NCBI GenBank assembly: GCA_023431345.1
Contig: JAEYWK010000013.1
Span: 1 to 31,369 of the forward strand
DNA length: 31,369 nt
Direction of reading: 5' to 3'
Origin: Pseudomonadota bacterium
Lineage (GTDB): Bacteria > Myxococcota_A > Polyangia > Polyangiales > Polyangiaceae
The notes beneath the pieces are model-generated. The model did no database searches and had not been told where the DNA came from. It saw only the letters and a program-made list of their open reading frames with translations. Position 1 is the stretch's first letter. The number at the start of each line of letters is the position of its first letter. Positions 1 to 7,153 of the stretch are shown piece by piece. Made by a program: the position numbers and the translations under genes.

Positions 1-1
1 G

Positions 2-403
2 CCTCGCATCCCCGCTCGGCCTCCGGCCCCGGCCGCTCCCCAGCCCGAAACGCCCGTGCGCGCGCCGGCCCCTCAGGCCGCGCCCGCCGCGCCCACGCCT
101 GCGAAGCCAGTCCCTGCTGCCGCCGCCAAGCCGGCCGGCCTCGCACCTCCGCCTCGCCCCGCCGCAGCTCCGAAACCGCTCGCTGGCTCGGGTGCCGTCG
201 ATGACGCTCGGCTCCGCGAGCTTCATTCGCGTCTTCAGCAGGCCAAGCAGCAAACGAAGGAGGCGAGCGTCTCCTTCGAAGGTCTCGCCAAGTCGATCCG
301 CGCCACGGAAGCGAAGCTGCGCGAGCAGCACAAGAACCGCAAAATCGAGTTCGACGTCGTGATCAAAGACGGCAAAGCCGTCGTGAAGCCGATCGTGCGC
401 TGA
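2..403 (+). CDS. C-terminal part of a Pro/Ala-rich protein with an MXAN_5187-like end (5' truncated)
   Basis: The reading frame is open from base 2 with no stop before the window edge, so the gene begins outside the window; the in-frame GTG at 56 lies inside a Pro/Ala-rich linker and is unlikely to be the real start. The first ~65 visible residues are a low-complexity Pro/Ala/Lys linker. The last ~65 residues form a charged, probably helical segment (DDARLRELHSRLQQAKQQ) followed by a short strand-like ending (FDVVIKDGKAVVKPIVR). From memory this ending resembles the C-terminal domain of MXAN_5187-type proteins of myxobacteria, whose function is not established. A long linker before a small domain suggests a larger multidomain protein, perhaps regulatory. 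The coding assignment is good; the family name is tentative. Confidence 0.7.
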   Translation, partial: PRIPARPPAPAAPQPETPVRAPAPQAAPAAPTPAKPVPAAAAKPAGLAPPPRPAAAPKPLAGSGAVDDARLRELHSRLQQAKQQTKEASVSFEGLAKSIRATEAKLREQHKNRKIEFDVVIKDGKAVVKPIVR

Positions 404-479
404 AGCCCGGACGCAGGGCCCACGCGGAGCCGAGCGCGACGAGCGAAGGCTGACGAGCTGCGCGAGCGCACAAAAGCGA

Positions 480-516
480 AACCGCCAGGGCATTCGAAGG
501 AATGGTCCTGGCGGTT
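480..516 (-). terminator. Rho-independent terminator for the DUF5678-like gene
   Basis: A perfect 10-bp inverted repeat (480-489 against 507-516, AACCGCCAGG / CCTGGCGGTT) encloses a 17-nt loop. On the minus strand the stem is followed directly by a T-rich run (TTTCGCTTTTG), whereas the plus-strand side has no T tract. It lies 28 bases beyond the stop at 544, which fits termination of the minus-strand gene and supports that small gene being real. Confidence 0.65.
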
Positions 517-543
517 GAGACGTATTGTCTTAGGTTCGGTGAG

Positions 544-816
544 TCAGGAGGCAGCGCGCCGATCAGCCGTTGGGCGCCTCGTGCTCGCCGGCTCCGACAC
601 GTACACGGCGTTTTCACAGAAAACGATGGTGCAAGACGAGCGACCGGCCTCGCGCATGCGCGCGCACAGCTCGGACAGCTCCTCGTCGGAGTCGACCACG
701 TCGCCCTCGACGGGTTGACGGGTAGATTGGTCGTAGCGACAGTTGTCGATCGCTACCCAGAGGCCCTTGTAACGCTCCGACTTACAGAGGTCGGGCCAGC
801 TCATTCGGCTAGTCAT
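544..816 (-). CDS. Small DUF5678-like protein, 90 aa
   Basis: Function unknown. The middle of the protein reads YKGLWVAIDNC ... GDVVDSDEELSELCARMREAG ... TIVFCE, which has the layout I know from small DUF5678-type proteins: a 'G-x-W-V-A-I' strand, a turn with a 'V-x-x-S/D' strand, an amphipathic helix, and a last strand. The family has no defined role. The tail (~20 residues) is Arg/Ser rich and likely disordered. The start is uncertain: the ATG at 816 has a weak GAAGG about 14 bases upstream, and a second in-frame ATG at 804 would give 86 aa. It sits 236 bp downstream of the kinase gene on the same strand and is followed by a good terminator. Coding likelihood is moderate because the opposite strand also carries an open frame, but that plus-strand frame lacks recognisable protein character. 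Confidence 0.6.
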   Translation of the reverse strand: MTSRMSWPDLCKSERYKGLWVAIDNCRYDQSTRQPVEGDVVDSDEELSELCARMREAGRSSCTIVFCENAVYVSEPASTRRPTADRRAAS

Positions 817-1052
817 TCAGGGGATAACCTTCGCGAAGCAACGCGCCATGGCCCGCAGAACTCCCCTCTGCGCACAACGCTAGAAGCCAAGCGATTTTGG
901 CAGGCTTCTTCGATAACTGGTGGACGGCAGGTGGCCATGTCCGGGTTGAGGTCCTCAGTTAAGAACAGAGAGCCCGACCCGTCAAGGGAACGGCCAGAAG
1001 CTGGGTTTCCAACCTCAGCGGAACCTGGCTTTTTCTCCGTAAGTCTCGACGG
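817..1052. other. Intergenic stretch between the kinase and the DUF5678-like gene
   Basis: Its 236 bases hold no convincing ORF. It contains a 7-bp inverted repeat (882-888 AGAAGCC against 903-909 GGCTTCT) with no T tract on either side. It should contain the promoter of the minus-strand small gene, but I cannot point to a credible -35/-10 pair. Base composition is noticeably less GC-rich than the surrounding coding sequence. Confidence 0.4.
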
Positions 1053-2771
1053 TTACTCGCAGCTCGTGCCCTTCAGCCCGCGGGCCGCGCCTTTAGCTCC
1101 CATCGACTCTGCCGCCGAAGCAATGGCTTTGGCCTGGGCGCAGTTACCGTTGAGGGCGGCGAACTTGACGGCGCTGGGCGCGTTGGACGCCACGAGCGAG
1201 CGGCACTGAGCCTTCTTGGCTTCGTCGGTGCAACGGCTGAAACCGCTCGCGGCCGCTGCGGCGTTTCCTGAAGACGCGGCCGAGATGCAGGCGGCGCAGC
1301 CGTCGCCGGTCGGGGTGGGCGGCTTCGCGGGAGTCGTACCCGTGCCAGTAGCGGGCTTGCCAGTCGCCGGTTTCGCGGTCTCGGGGGTGGGGGCCGTGCC
1401 GCCCGCCGCGGTGGGCTCGGGCGGCGTGGGCTCGGGCGGCGTCGGCGTTTCCGGCGGCAGCGTGACCACGCCGGTGGAGGACGAGGTCGGTTGCCCGAGC
1501 GCGATGGGCGGCAAGTCGGTGTCGACCGGCTTGTTGGAGCGGATCGCGATGATGATGATGGCACCGAGCAGCACGGCGCCCACGCCGACGAGGCCGAAGA
1601 TCAAGCCCTTCCCGCTGCCGCCTCCGCCGCCCGTGTGGCGGACGGGTGGAGGCGCGATGGGCGCGGCCGCTACCGCCATCGGCGTCGGCGGGTGCGGTGC
1701 CCCCAAGGGTGCGGCGTGAGCGGGGCCGCTCGTGAACGCCGGCACCTGCTCCATCGCGGCGGTGCCAGTGCGAACGGCGGCGGCGGTTTCGGCCGGGTTC
1801 GCCTCGACGGTCATGCGACCGCCGTCCGAGAGCTCGCTGAAGAACTCGCGCGCTGTGCTGGGCCGCTGCTCGCGCTCTTTCGCGAGGCCGCGCAAGATCG
1901 CCTTGCGCATGCCCTCGGGGATGCTCTTCGCGGGCGCCGACACCTCGAACGGAATCGGCTGCGCGGTCATGTGCTGCGTCGCCCATTGCCACGGCGTGTC
2001 GGCCTCGAACGGGAGCTTGCCCGTGAGCAGCTCGTACGACATCACCGCCAGCGAGTAGATGTCACTGCGCGCGTCGAGCGCCTTGCCCGTGAACTGCTCG
2101 GGGCTCATGTAGGGCGGTGTACCGAGCACCATACCCTGCTGCGTGAGCTTGGCTTCTTTCTGGGCGTCGGCCGACTCGGTGCGAGCGGCGATCCCGAAAT
2201 CGAGCACCTTCACGAAGTCGGTCTCGCCGGCGCGGTTGGTGAGCACGACGTTCTCGGGCTTCAGATCGCGGTGGATGATGCCCTGCATGTGCGCTTCATC
2301 GAGGGCGCCGCACACCTGGCGCATGATCTTGATCACGCGATCCGGCGAGATGGGCCCCGCCTGCACGACGTCGGCCAGAGGCTTTCCGGCCACGAACTCC
2401 ATCGCGATGTAGAGGGTGCCATCGGCGGTGGCGCCGAAGTCGTAGAACTTGATGGTGTTTGGATGCTCGAGCTGCGCGACGGTGCCGCACTCGCGGTGAA
2501 AGCGCGCCAGCACGGACGGATCCTTCGACAGGTGCGAGTGCAAGGTCTTGATCGCGACCTTACGCACCGTCGAGCCCATTTGCTGCTCGCCCACGTAGAC
2601 GATGCCCATGCCACCTTCACCGAGCACCCCGGTGACGCGGTAACGACCGCCGATGAGCTGGCCAATCATCGCGTCTTGGCCCTTCTCGGGCTCGACCGGC
2701 ATCAAGCCGCCACAGTTCGCGCAGAAGCGCGCCCCATCGATGTTGGTATGGCCGCAAGCATCGCACTTCAT
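1053..2771 (-). CDS. Membrane-anchored Ser/Thr protein kinase with N-terminal zinc ribbon and C-terminal Cys-rich domain
   Basis: Hanks-type kinase, 572 aa from the chosen ATG. Residues 3-20 are a zinc ribbon (CDAC ... CANC). The kinase domain (about 44-305) shows the glycine loop GEGGMGIVYVG, the ATP-anchoring lysine in VAIKT, the catalytic loop HRDLKPENVVL, DFG, and an APE-like GTPPYMSPEQ, so all catalytic residues are present. A Pro/Ala-rich linker follows, then one membrane helix (about 385-408, Gly/Val/Leu/Ile rich), a Pro/Thr-rich spacer, and an 80-residue extracytoplasmic domain with six cysteines (GCAAC ... RC ... QC ... NC ... SC). The kinase would be cytoplasmic and the Cys-rich part periplasmic, as in myxobacterial Pkn proteins; that tail may sense envelope state (inference). 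The ATG at 2771 is preferred over one at 2816 because it puts the zinc ribbon at the very N-terminus. Substrate unknown. Confidence 0.93.
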   Translation of the reverse strand: MKCDACGHTNIDGARFCANCGGLMPVEPEKGQDAMIGQLIGGRYRVTGVLGEGGMGIVYVGEQQMGSTVRKVAIKTLHSHLSKDPSVLARFHRECGTVAQLEHPNTIKFYDFGATADGTLYIAMEFVAGKPLADVVQAGPISPDRVIKIMRQVCGALDEAHMQGIIHRDLKPENVVLTNRAGETDFVKVLDFGIAARTESADAQKEAKLTQQGMVLGTPPYMSPEQFTGKALDARSDIYSLAVMSYELLTGKLPFEADTPWQWATQHMTAQPIPFEVSAPAKSIPEGMRKAILRGLAKEREQRPSTAREFFSELSDGGRMTVEANPAETAAAVRTGTAAMEQVPAFTSGPAHAAPLGAPHPPTPMAVAAAPIAPPPVRHTGGGGGSGKGLIFGLVGVGAVLLGAIIIIAIRSNKPVDTDLPPIALGQPTSSSTGVVTLPPETPTPPEPTPPEPTAAGGTAPTPETAKPATGKPATGTGTTPAKPPTPTGDGCAACISAASSGNAAAAASGFSRCTDEAKKAQCRSLVASNAPSAVKFAALNGNCAQAKAIASAAESMGAKGAARGLKGTSCE

Positions 2772-3002
2772 GAGACCCGCGAGATTTGCATGAGTAACGC
2801 CCAGAATCACCAACATTGGACGCGCCGCGAGGGCTTACGGTCTCTCGGCGTGGGCGCGGGCTGTTTTGGCCAGCGCCAGACTCTTTTTCGCAGGCTCGTT
2901 TCGGGCTCTCGCTGACCCTACCGCGCGCCGCGCAGGGGCCGTTCGAGCCCAGAGCCTAGGGTCGAGCCGATTTTCTGGCTCGGGCGGAGCTGGCGCGGCC
3001 GT
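2772..3002. other. Intergenic region upstream of the kinase
   Basis: A 231-base gap between the end of the lipoprotein gene and the kinase start, both on the minus strand. It has a short inverted repeat (2963-2968 CGAGCC against 2977-2982 GGCTCG, 8-nt AT-rich loop) 21 bases after the upstream gene's stop, a possible weak terminator but without a T tail. The kinase promoter should lie here; I see no clear consensus boxes. Confidence 0.35.
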
Positions 3003-4421
3003 TCATTGGCTCGGCCTGCGCAAGCTCAGGTTCAGCACGGCGGCGCGGGCGAGCGGCGCGCTCGGTCGCACGACGAGCACGCCCGCTTCGGCGACGTCGA
3101 CGCGCGGAAATTGTTCGAGGTTCTTCAGCGCCGCGCAGTCCGTGGCGACGTCGCCGGCACAAGCGCGGCAATACGACACCGATACGGGGCGCGATGGGGC
3201 GCGCATCAAATCGGGATCGGTGCTGGTCTGCCACGACACGACGAGCTGAGCCGGCTCGCTGAAGGCGAGCGGGAAGTGCGCGATGGGGGCGCGTCCGTCG
3301 AGCACGATCGCCACCTGCGCGGTCAGCGACATCGGCTGGGCCTGGTCGAGCCGGCACTGCTCGGCGAAGACGCCGGAGAGGGGCGCGAGGTCGATGTCGG
3401 TCTCGAGCGGAGTCTCGTAGCCCTCGGCGCCATCCAACCACAGCGCATGCGGCGCGCGCGGCTGCTCGAGCCAGTAGTAGACGTTGCCGATCGCGTACCA
3501 CGGCCAGAGGCCGGCCAAGGGCGACGTCGGCTGCGACCACGAGCAGGGCATGAACCGCACCCGCGCATCCATGACCCGCACGCTGAGCGCCGAGTGCTCG
3601 AGCGGCAAGGAGGCCGGCCGCGGCCCGCGGCAGTCGTAGCCGAGCGAGCTCTTGCCCACGGGCAGCGGCTGGCCAGCGCAAGCGTAGAGCGGCACGCACG
3701 AACCCGTTCCGTCGATTTCCAGCTCACGCTGGACTTCGTCGAGGTCGACTCCGTGCCGCTCGAGTAGCAGCTCGCGGACGCGCGCGGGGTCGTCGTCGCG
3801 GGTCGTCGCGTCGATCAGAGACAGCAGCTCGGGAGGCGAAATGTGGCGCAACAGGCCGAGCACCAGCCGCCCAGCTTGCGCGACGTCGTGCTCGTCGGGG
3901 CGGCTGTTGAACTGCCGGAAGTCCCACGTGAGGTCGCGAGGCTTGGAGTGCGGCGCGCACGTGAGCGCGTTGGCGAGCCCCTCGGCGAGCAAGAGCGATA
4001 TATCGGTGCCGGTTCGCTTGGCCATGACGTTGTGCACCAGCTCGTGACCGGCGAGCGGCACGGGGGCGAACACGTCGGTGCTGTCCGTGCAAGCGCTAGC
4101 GGTGCTGCGACAAACCTTGGCCGCCGTGAACTCCGTTCGTGATGGGTACTTGTAGTACGAAGTCAGCGTGCGTTCGTCTTCGCGCACGCCGAGCAGCTCC
4201 GCCACCATGCCGCCGTAGTCTTCGAGCGACGCCAGCACCCCTGCGCACGCCATCGGGTCATCCGCTTGGTAGCGATAGCGGTAGTGCTGGCTCTCCCGAG
4301 CCTCGCCGCCGAAGCGAGCATCGAAGTCGCCTTCCCCCGAGCACGCGCCGAGGCACGCCGCGAGCGCGAACGCCGTCACTCGTCCGCTCCCCCGCCGCCA
4401 CGCACGCTGGCCCGAGCCCAT
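3003..4421 (-). CDS. Putative HExxH zinc metallopeptidase lipoprotein
   Basis: A 472-aa protein starting with Arg-rich n-region, hydrophobic h-region and a lipobox (LAACLGAC), so it should be a lipoprotein of the periplasm or outer membrane. Residues 126-130 read HELVH, with a glutamate 17 residues further on (E147 in LLLAEGLA), the spacing expected for a gluzincin-type zinc site (HExxH...E). The region around it (FAPVPLAGHELVHNVMA) fits an active-site helix. The C-terminal half is rich in Trp, Tyr and Cys and looks like beta-strand domains of unknown type. ATG at 4421 is preferred to a TTG at 4430. It is the fifth gene in a minus-strand run. Peptidase activity is inferred from the motif alone; no family name can be given. 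Confidence 0.8.
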   Translation of the reverse strand: MGSGQRAWRRGSGRVTAFALAACLGACSGEGDFDARFGGEARESQHYRYRYQADDPMACAGVLASLEDYGGMVAELLGVREDERTLTSYYKYPSRTEFTAAKVCRSTASACTDSTDVFAPVPLAGHELVHNVMAKRTGTDISLLLAEGLANALTCAPHSKPRDLTWDFRQFNSRPDEHDVAQAGRLVLGLLRHISPPELLSLIDATTRDDDPARVRELLLERHGVDLDEVQRELEIDGTGSCVPLYACAGQPLPVGKSSLGYDCRGPRPASLPLEHSALSVRVMDARVRFMPCSWSQPTSPLAGLWPWYAIGNVYYWLEQPRAPHALWLDGAEGYETPLETDIDLAPLSGVFAEQCRLDQAQPMSLTAQVAIVLDGRAPIAHFPLAFSEPAQLVVSWQTSTDPDLMRAPSRPVSVSYCRACAGDVATDCAALKNLEQFPRVDVAEAGVLVVRPSAPLARAAVLNLSLRRPSQ

Positions 4422-4484
4422 CGATGACAAAGTAACGGCTCCGCGAGAAGTCCGTCAACCGCCTGGAGTCAGGCTCTCCCCACG

Positions 4485-5228
4485 TCAGGGTGCAGGCGGC
4501 GTCGGAAGCGGCGCGTTCGAAGATGATGACGGCGCCAGCGCAGGCGGCGGAGCGGGAGACGCAGGGGCGTTCGGCGCTCGCGGCACCTCTGGCAGCGGCC
4601 AGTCGAGCTCGGTCGCGGTACCGAGCGCGCGATCGACGAGCAGCGCGCGGCGCACACGGGGGCTGTGAGGCACGCGCAGCTTCACGCGCGCGATCGCCCG
4701 CGCCGAGAGCGTGAGCGGCGCCGAGAGCGGTGGCTTCTCGCCCGGCGCGACCGGATCGTCGGCGGCGGTAGCCGGGAAGTCGAAGCGCAGTCGCTCGAGC
4801 AGCTCGGGACCGATGCTCAGCTCGATCGCGTAGCGGCCGATGCGGCGCGGCGTTACGATCGGAGACGACAGCTTCAGCGGCTTGACCGACACGACCGAAA
4901 TCTTCCCCTCTTTCAGCTCCAGCTCGTACTCGACCTGCTCGGCCATGCGCAGCGCCGTCGGATCGGGCGCGGTGCTCGGCTTCGGCGCGTGCCTCTCGAC
5001 GTTCACGAAATCCGCAGCTGGCGCAGCTGGCGCAGCGCTTTGGCTGGGCGCAGCGCTCGGGGCTGGTGGCTCCGTTTTGCCCGGCTCACCCGAGCCCTCG
5101 GCGAAAAGCGCCGGCACGATGATTGAAGGGGCGCCGGGCTCGGTCGAGTAGCGCGCCGTCGAGCAGGCCGCGAGCCCGGTCACGACCAGCAGCGAAGAGA
5201 AGATTGAGCTTGCCACGAGGTAGGGCAC
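4485..5228 (-). CDS. Lipoprotein of unknown function, 247 aa
   Basis: The protein starts at GTG 5228 with a hydrophobic segment ending in a lipobox (VTGLAAC), predicting a lipid-anchored exported protein. After a Pro/Ala-rich spacer (about residues 35-65) comes a 140-residue region with alternating charged and hydrophobic residues (EQVEYELELKEGKISVV and APLTLSARAIARVKLRV), suggesting beta-sandwich structure. The last ~40 residues are Pro/Ala/Ser rich and probably disordered. I do not recognise the family. It lies 19 bp after the pseudouridine synthase and 63 bp before the HExxH lipoprotein, all on the minus strand, so co-transcription is likely. Confidence 0.75.
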   Translation of the reverse strand: MPYLVASSIFSSLLVVTGLAACSTARYSTEPGAPSIIVPALFAEGSGEPGKTEPPAPSAAPSQSAAPAAPAADFVNVERHAPKPSTAPDPTALRMAEQVEYELELKEGKISVVSVKPLKLSSPIVTPRRIGRYAIELSIGPELLERLRFDFPATAADDPVAPGEKPPLSAPLTLSARAIARVKLRVPHSPRVRRALLVDRALGTATELDWPLPEVPRAPNAPASPAPPPALAPSSSSNAPLPTPPAP

Positions 5229-5247
5229 GCTAGCCCCGGCGCGAAGC

Positions 5248-6153
5248 TCAGTCGAGCGCGCGCTGGATGTCCGCGCCTTCGCCGCCCAGCGCGAGCCACG
5301 TATCCACCAGCGCCGCCACCGGCTCCGAGGTCACGCGGCGGCGTTGCTCCGCCGGACCCCACTCCACCCAGGCCGCGTGAAGCAAGATCTGCCCGAAGGA
5401 TTGCACGGAGCCGTCGGGCCACGTGATGCGCGAAGGCCCACCGTATTTGCGATCGCCCAAGAGCGGTGCCTCGTGGGCGGAGGCGTGCACGCGCAGCTGG
5501 TGGGTGCGGCCGGTGACGGGCGAGAGCGCGAGCAGCGAAGTGCGCTCCGCGGCGGCGGCGAGCGGCCGAGCGCTGGCGACGACGTGATAACGCGTGTGCG
5601 CGCTCTGTGCGTCGCGCCCGCCGACCGCGCGCCGACCAGGGCCCGAGCCGAGCGCGTCGCGCCAATCACCGCGCTCGGGTCGAGGCACGCCGGCGGCGAT
5701 GGCGAGGTAGCGCCGCAACAGCCGGCCCTGCGCGCGCTCCGCCAGCAGGCGCTCACGGCTACGGGAGCCCAGCGTCACCAGCAGCACACCGCTCACCCCG
5801 ACGTCGAGCCGAGAGATCGCGAACAGGCCCGCGACCTCGACGCGCAGCGCTTTCGCGAGCTGCGAGAGCACGCAATCGGCGCCGCTGCGATCCGGCTCGG
5901 TGGGCAGCGCGGCCGGCTTGTGCACCGCCAGTACCCCGTCCGCCTCGCTCAGGATCTCGATCCGAGCGCGCGGGCGCGGCGCATAGACTTCGACGCAGGC
6001 GGCCAGCGGCAGCGCCTGAGCGGCGACGCCGGCTCGTTTGCCGTCCACGAACACGCGGCCGTCCGCGAGCGCGCTGGTCAGGCCATGCTCTTCGAGCAGG
6101 CGACCGAGCTCCAGCGGCTGCTCGACCAGCCAACGAAACAGCGGCGCCGTCAT
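5248..6153 (-). CDS. RluA-family RNA pseudouridine synthase
   Basis: Predicted to isomerise specific uridines in rRNA or tRNA to pseudouridine. The 301-aa protein has an S4-like N-terminal segment (about residues 8-55, LGRLLEEHGL ... GRVFVDGKRAG) and the RluA catalytic domain. The catalytic aspartate is D117 in SRLDVGVSG, matching the family's HRLDxxTSG with Ser for His and Val for Thr. Later motifs are also present: RRYLAIAAG, GRTHQLRVHA and LGDRKYGG. Its ATG overlaps the stop of the upstream small gene by four bases (ATGA, 6150-6153), implying translational coupling. The specific RNA target cannot be told; the divergent catalytic motif suggests a lineage-specific RluA paralogue rather than RluC or RluD. 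Confidence 0.92.
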   Translation of the reverse strand: MTAPLFRWLVEQPLELGRLLEEHGLTSALADGRVFVDGKRAGVAAQALPLAACVEVYAPRPRARIEILSEADGVLAVHKPAALPTEPDRSGADCVLSQLAKALRVEVAGLFAISRLDVGVSGVLLVTLGSRSRERLLAERAQGRLLRRYLAIAAGVPRPERGDWRDALGSGPGRRAVGGRDAQSAHTRYHVVASARPLAAAAERTSLLALSPVTGRTHQLRVHASAHEAPLLGDRKYGGPSRITWPDGSVQSFGQILLHAAWVEWGPAEQRRRVTSEPVAALVDTWLALGGEGADIQRALD

Positions 6154-6497
6154 GCGCCGGGCGCGGCGCTACCCGTCGTCTTGCGTACCAGCTCGACCAG
6201 CACCGGATCCGTCTCGAGAGCGGAGCGCAGCTCGGCGCGCACGAACTCGAGCTGATCGGGCGTAAGGCGCGACAGCAGCGGCGCCACCGCGCTCTCGACG
6301 CGCGCATCGAGGTATTGCTCGACGCCGATCTCACCCCGCTCGAGGGCCGCGAAGGCGTCACTCGAGCCGGTGACCGCGTCCGCGGCGGCGGGGGCTTGGG
6401 GCGCCCCCACCTCGAACGAGCCAGTCGCGCTGGGGCCTTCGGGAAGCGAAGCTCCCGGCGCGACTCCACCCCGCTTGCCAATGCCGTCGATGCTCAT
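6150..6497 (-). CDS. Small protein of unknown function with a C-terminal helical domain, 115 aa
   Basis: The first ~50 residues are Gly/Pro/Ala-rich and probably disordered. The C-terminal ~60 residues (LERGEIGVEQYLDARVESA ... LSRLTPDQLEFVRAEL ... ETDPVLVELVRKTTG) form a compact run of amphipathic helices. From memory this pattern recurs in small myxobacterial proteins without assigned function. There is no signal peptide or membrane helix. The stop overlaps the pseudouridine synthase start by four bases, and the upstream neighbour (6533-7018) has a similar Gly/Pro/Ala-rich N-terminus with a helical C-terminus, so the two may act together. A purine-rich stretch (GAGAGCGAG) precedes the ATG at 6497. 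Confidence 0.72.
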   Translation of the reverse strand: MSIDGIGKRGGVAPGASLPEGPSATGSFEVGAPQAPAAADAVTGSSDAFAALERGEIGVEQYLDARVESAVAPLLSRLTPDQLEFVRAELRSALETDPVLVELVRKTTGSAAPGA

Positions 6498-6532
6498 GGG
6501 GTCTCGCTCTCGTCAGCCGACTTTAGCTGAAA

Positions 6533-7018
6533 TCAGCGGATGTTGCCGATCGCGTTCTTGACCGTGTCGTGCCGAGCCTTGAGCACGTTCGAGATGGCCG
6601 AGTAGCTGCGGCTCTCCGCGCTGATTCGCTCTTGGATCTCGATGAAGTAGAGGTTCTGGTTGGCGCTTTGACTGAGCGCAGACTCGATGCCGCTGTCGCC
6701 AGCCCCGGCCCCGGGCGTGGACCCGCCCGCTAGGCCTGCGGTGCCGGCCGCGCCTTCCGGGCTGACGGAGACGCCGCTGGCCGGGCCCGCGCCCGTGTCG
6801 ACGCCTGGTCCGGCGCCGGCTGCAGGGCGCAGCGCCGCCGCCAGGATGGGGCCGCCGGGCAGCCGCGTCATCGCTTGCTCGGCTCCACTCAGCACCGCAG
6901 CGGCCCCCGCGCCCATGATCGCCTTGAACGGCTGCCCGGGCGGCGCCGTCACGCGCGGAGCGCTGTTCGAAGCTGAAACGCCCGTGGAAGGGCCGCCTGT
7001 ACCGATTCTGGTCGTCAT
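6533..7018 (-). CDS. Gly/Ala-rich protein with conserved-looking helical C-terminus, 161 aa
   Basis: Start ATG 7018 has a GGGAG ribosome binding site 8-12 bases upstream; the same frame is open much further upstream but that part runs antisense through the GDP-mannose dehydratase and is discarded. Residues 1-105 are low-complexity Gly/Ala/Pro/Thr. The last ~50 residues (SQSANQNLYFIEIQERISAE and YSAISNVLKARHDTVKNAI) are predicted as two amphipathic helices. The size and helical end recall small secreted filament or rod subunits of type III-like systems, but I cannot confirm this and no secretion genes are nearby. It is the first gene of the minus-strand run that includes the 115-aa protein and the pseudouridine synthase. 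Confidence 0.72.
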   Translation of the reverse strand: MTTRIGTGGPSTGVSASNSAPRVTAPPGQPFKAIMGAGAAAVLSGAEQAMTRLPGGPILAAALRPAAGAGPGVDTGAGPASGVSVSPEGAAGTAGLAGGSTPGAGAGDSGIESALSQSANQNLYFIEIQERISAESRSYSAISNVLKARHDTVKNAIGNIR

Positions 7019-7153
7019 GAGCTCACTCCCTGTTCGAGATGCATGCCTCCCCATCGGACGCAGGCGACCGCCAGTTGCGGAACTTTTTCGCGACTCTCGC
7101 GGGCCGAGCGTCTTTTGGCTCCCCCCAGGCCGCGTGCTATGCCGGCGCCTCCC

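Noticed and set aside
882..909. 7-bp inverted repeat as the kinase terminator
   Set aside because: It is 140 bases beyond the stop, has a 14-nt loop and no T tract.
502..1209. 235-aa plus-strand open frame
   Set aside because: It overlaps the kinase C-terminus and the small DUF5678-like gene on the other strand, and its sequence shows no domain pattern.
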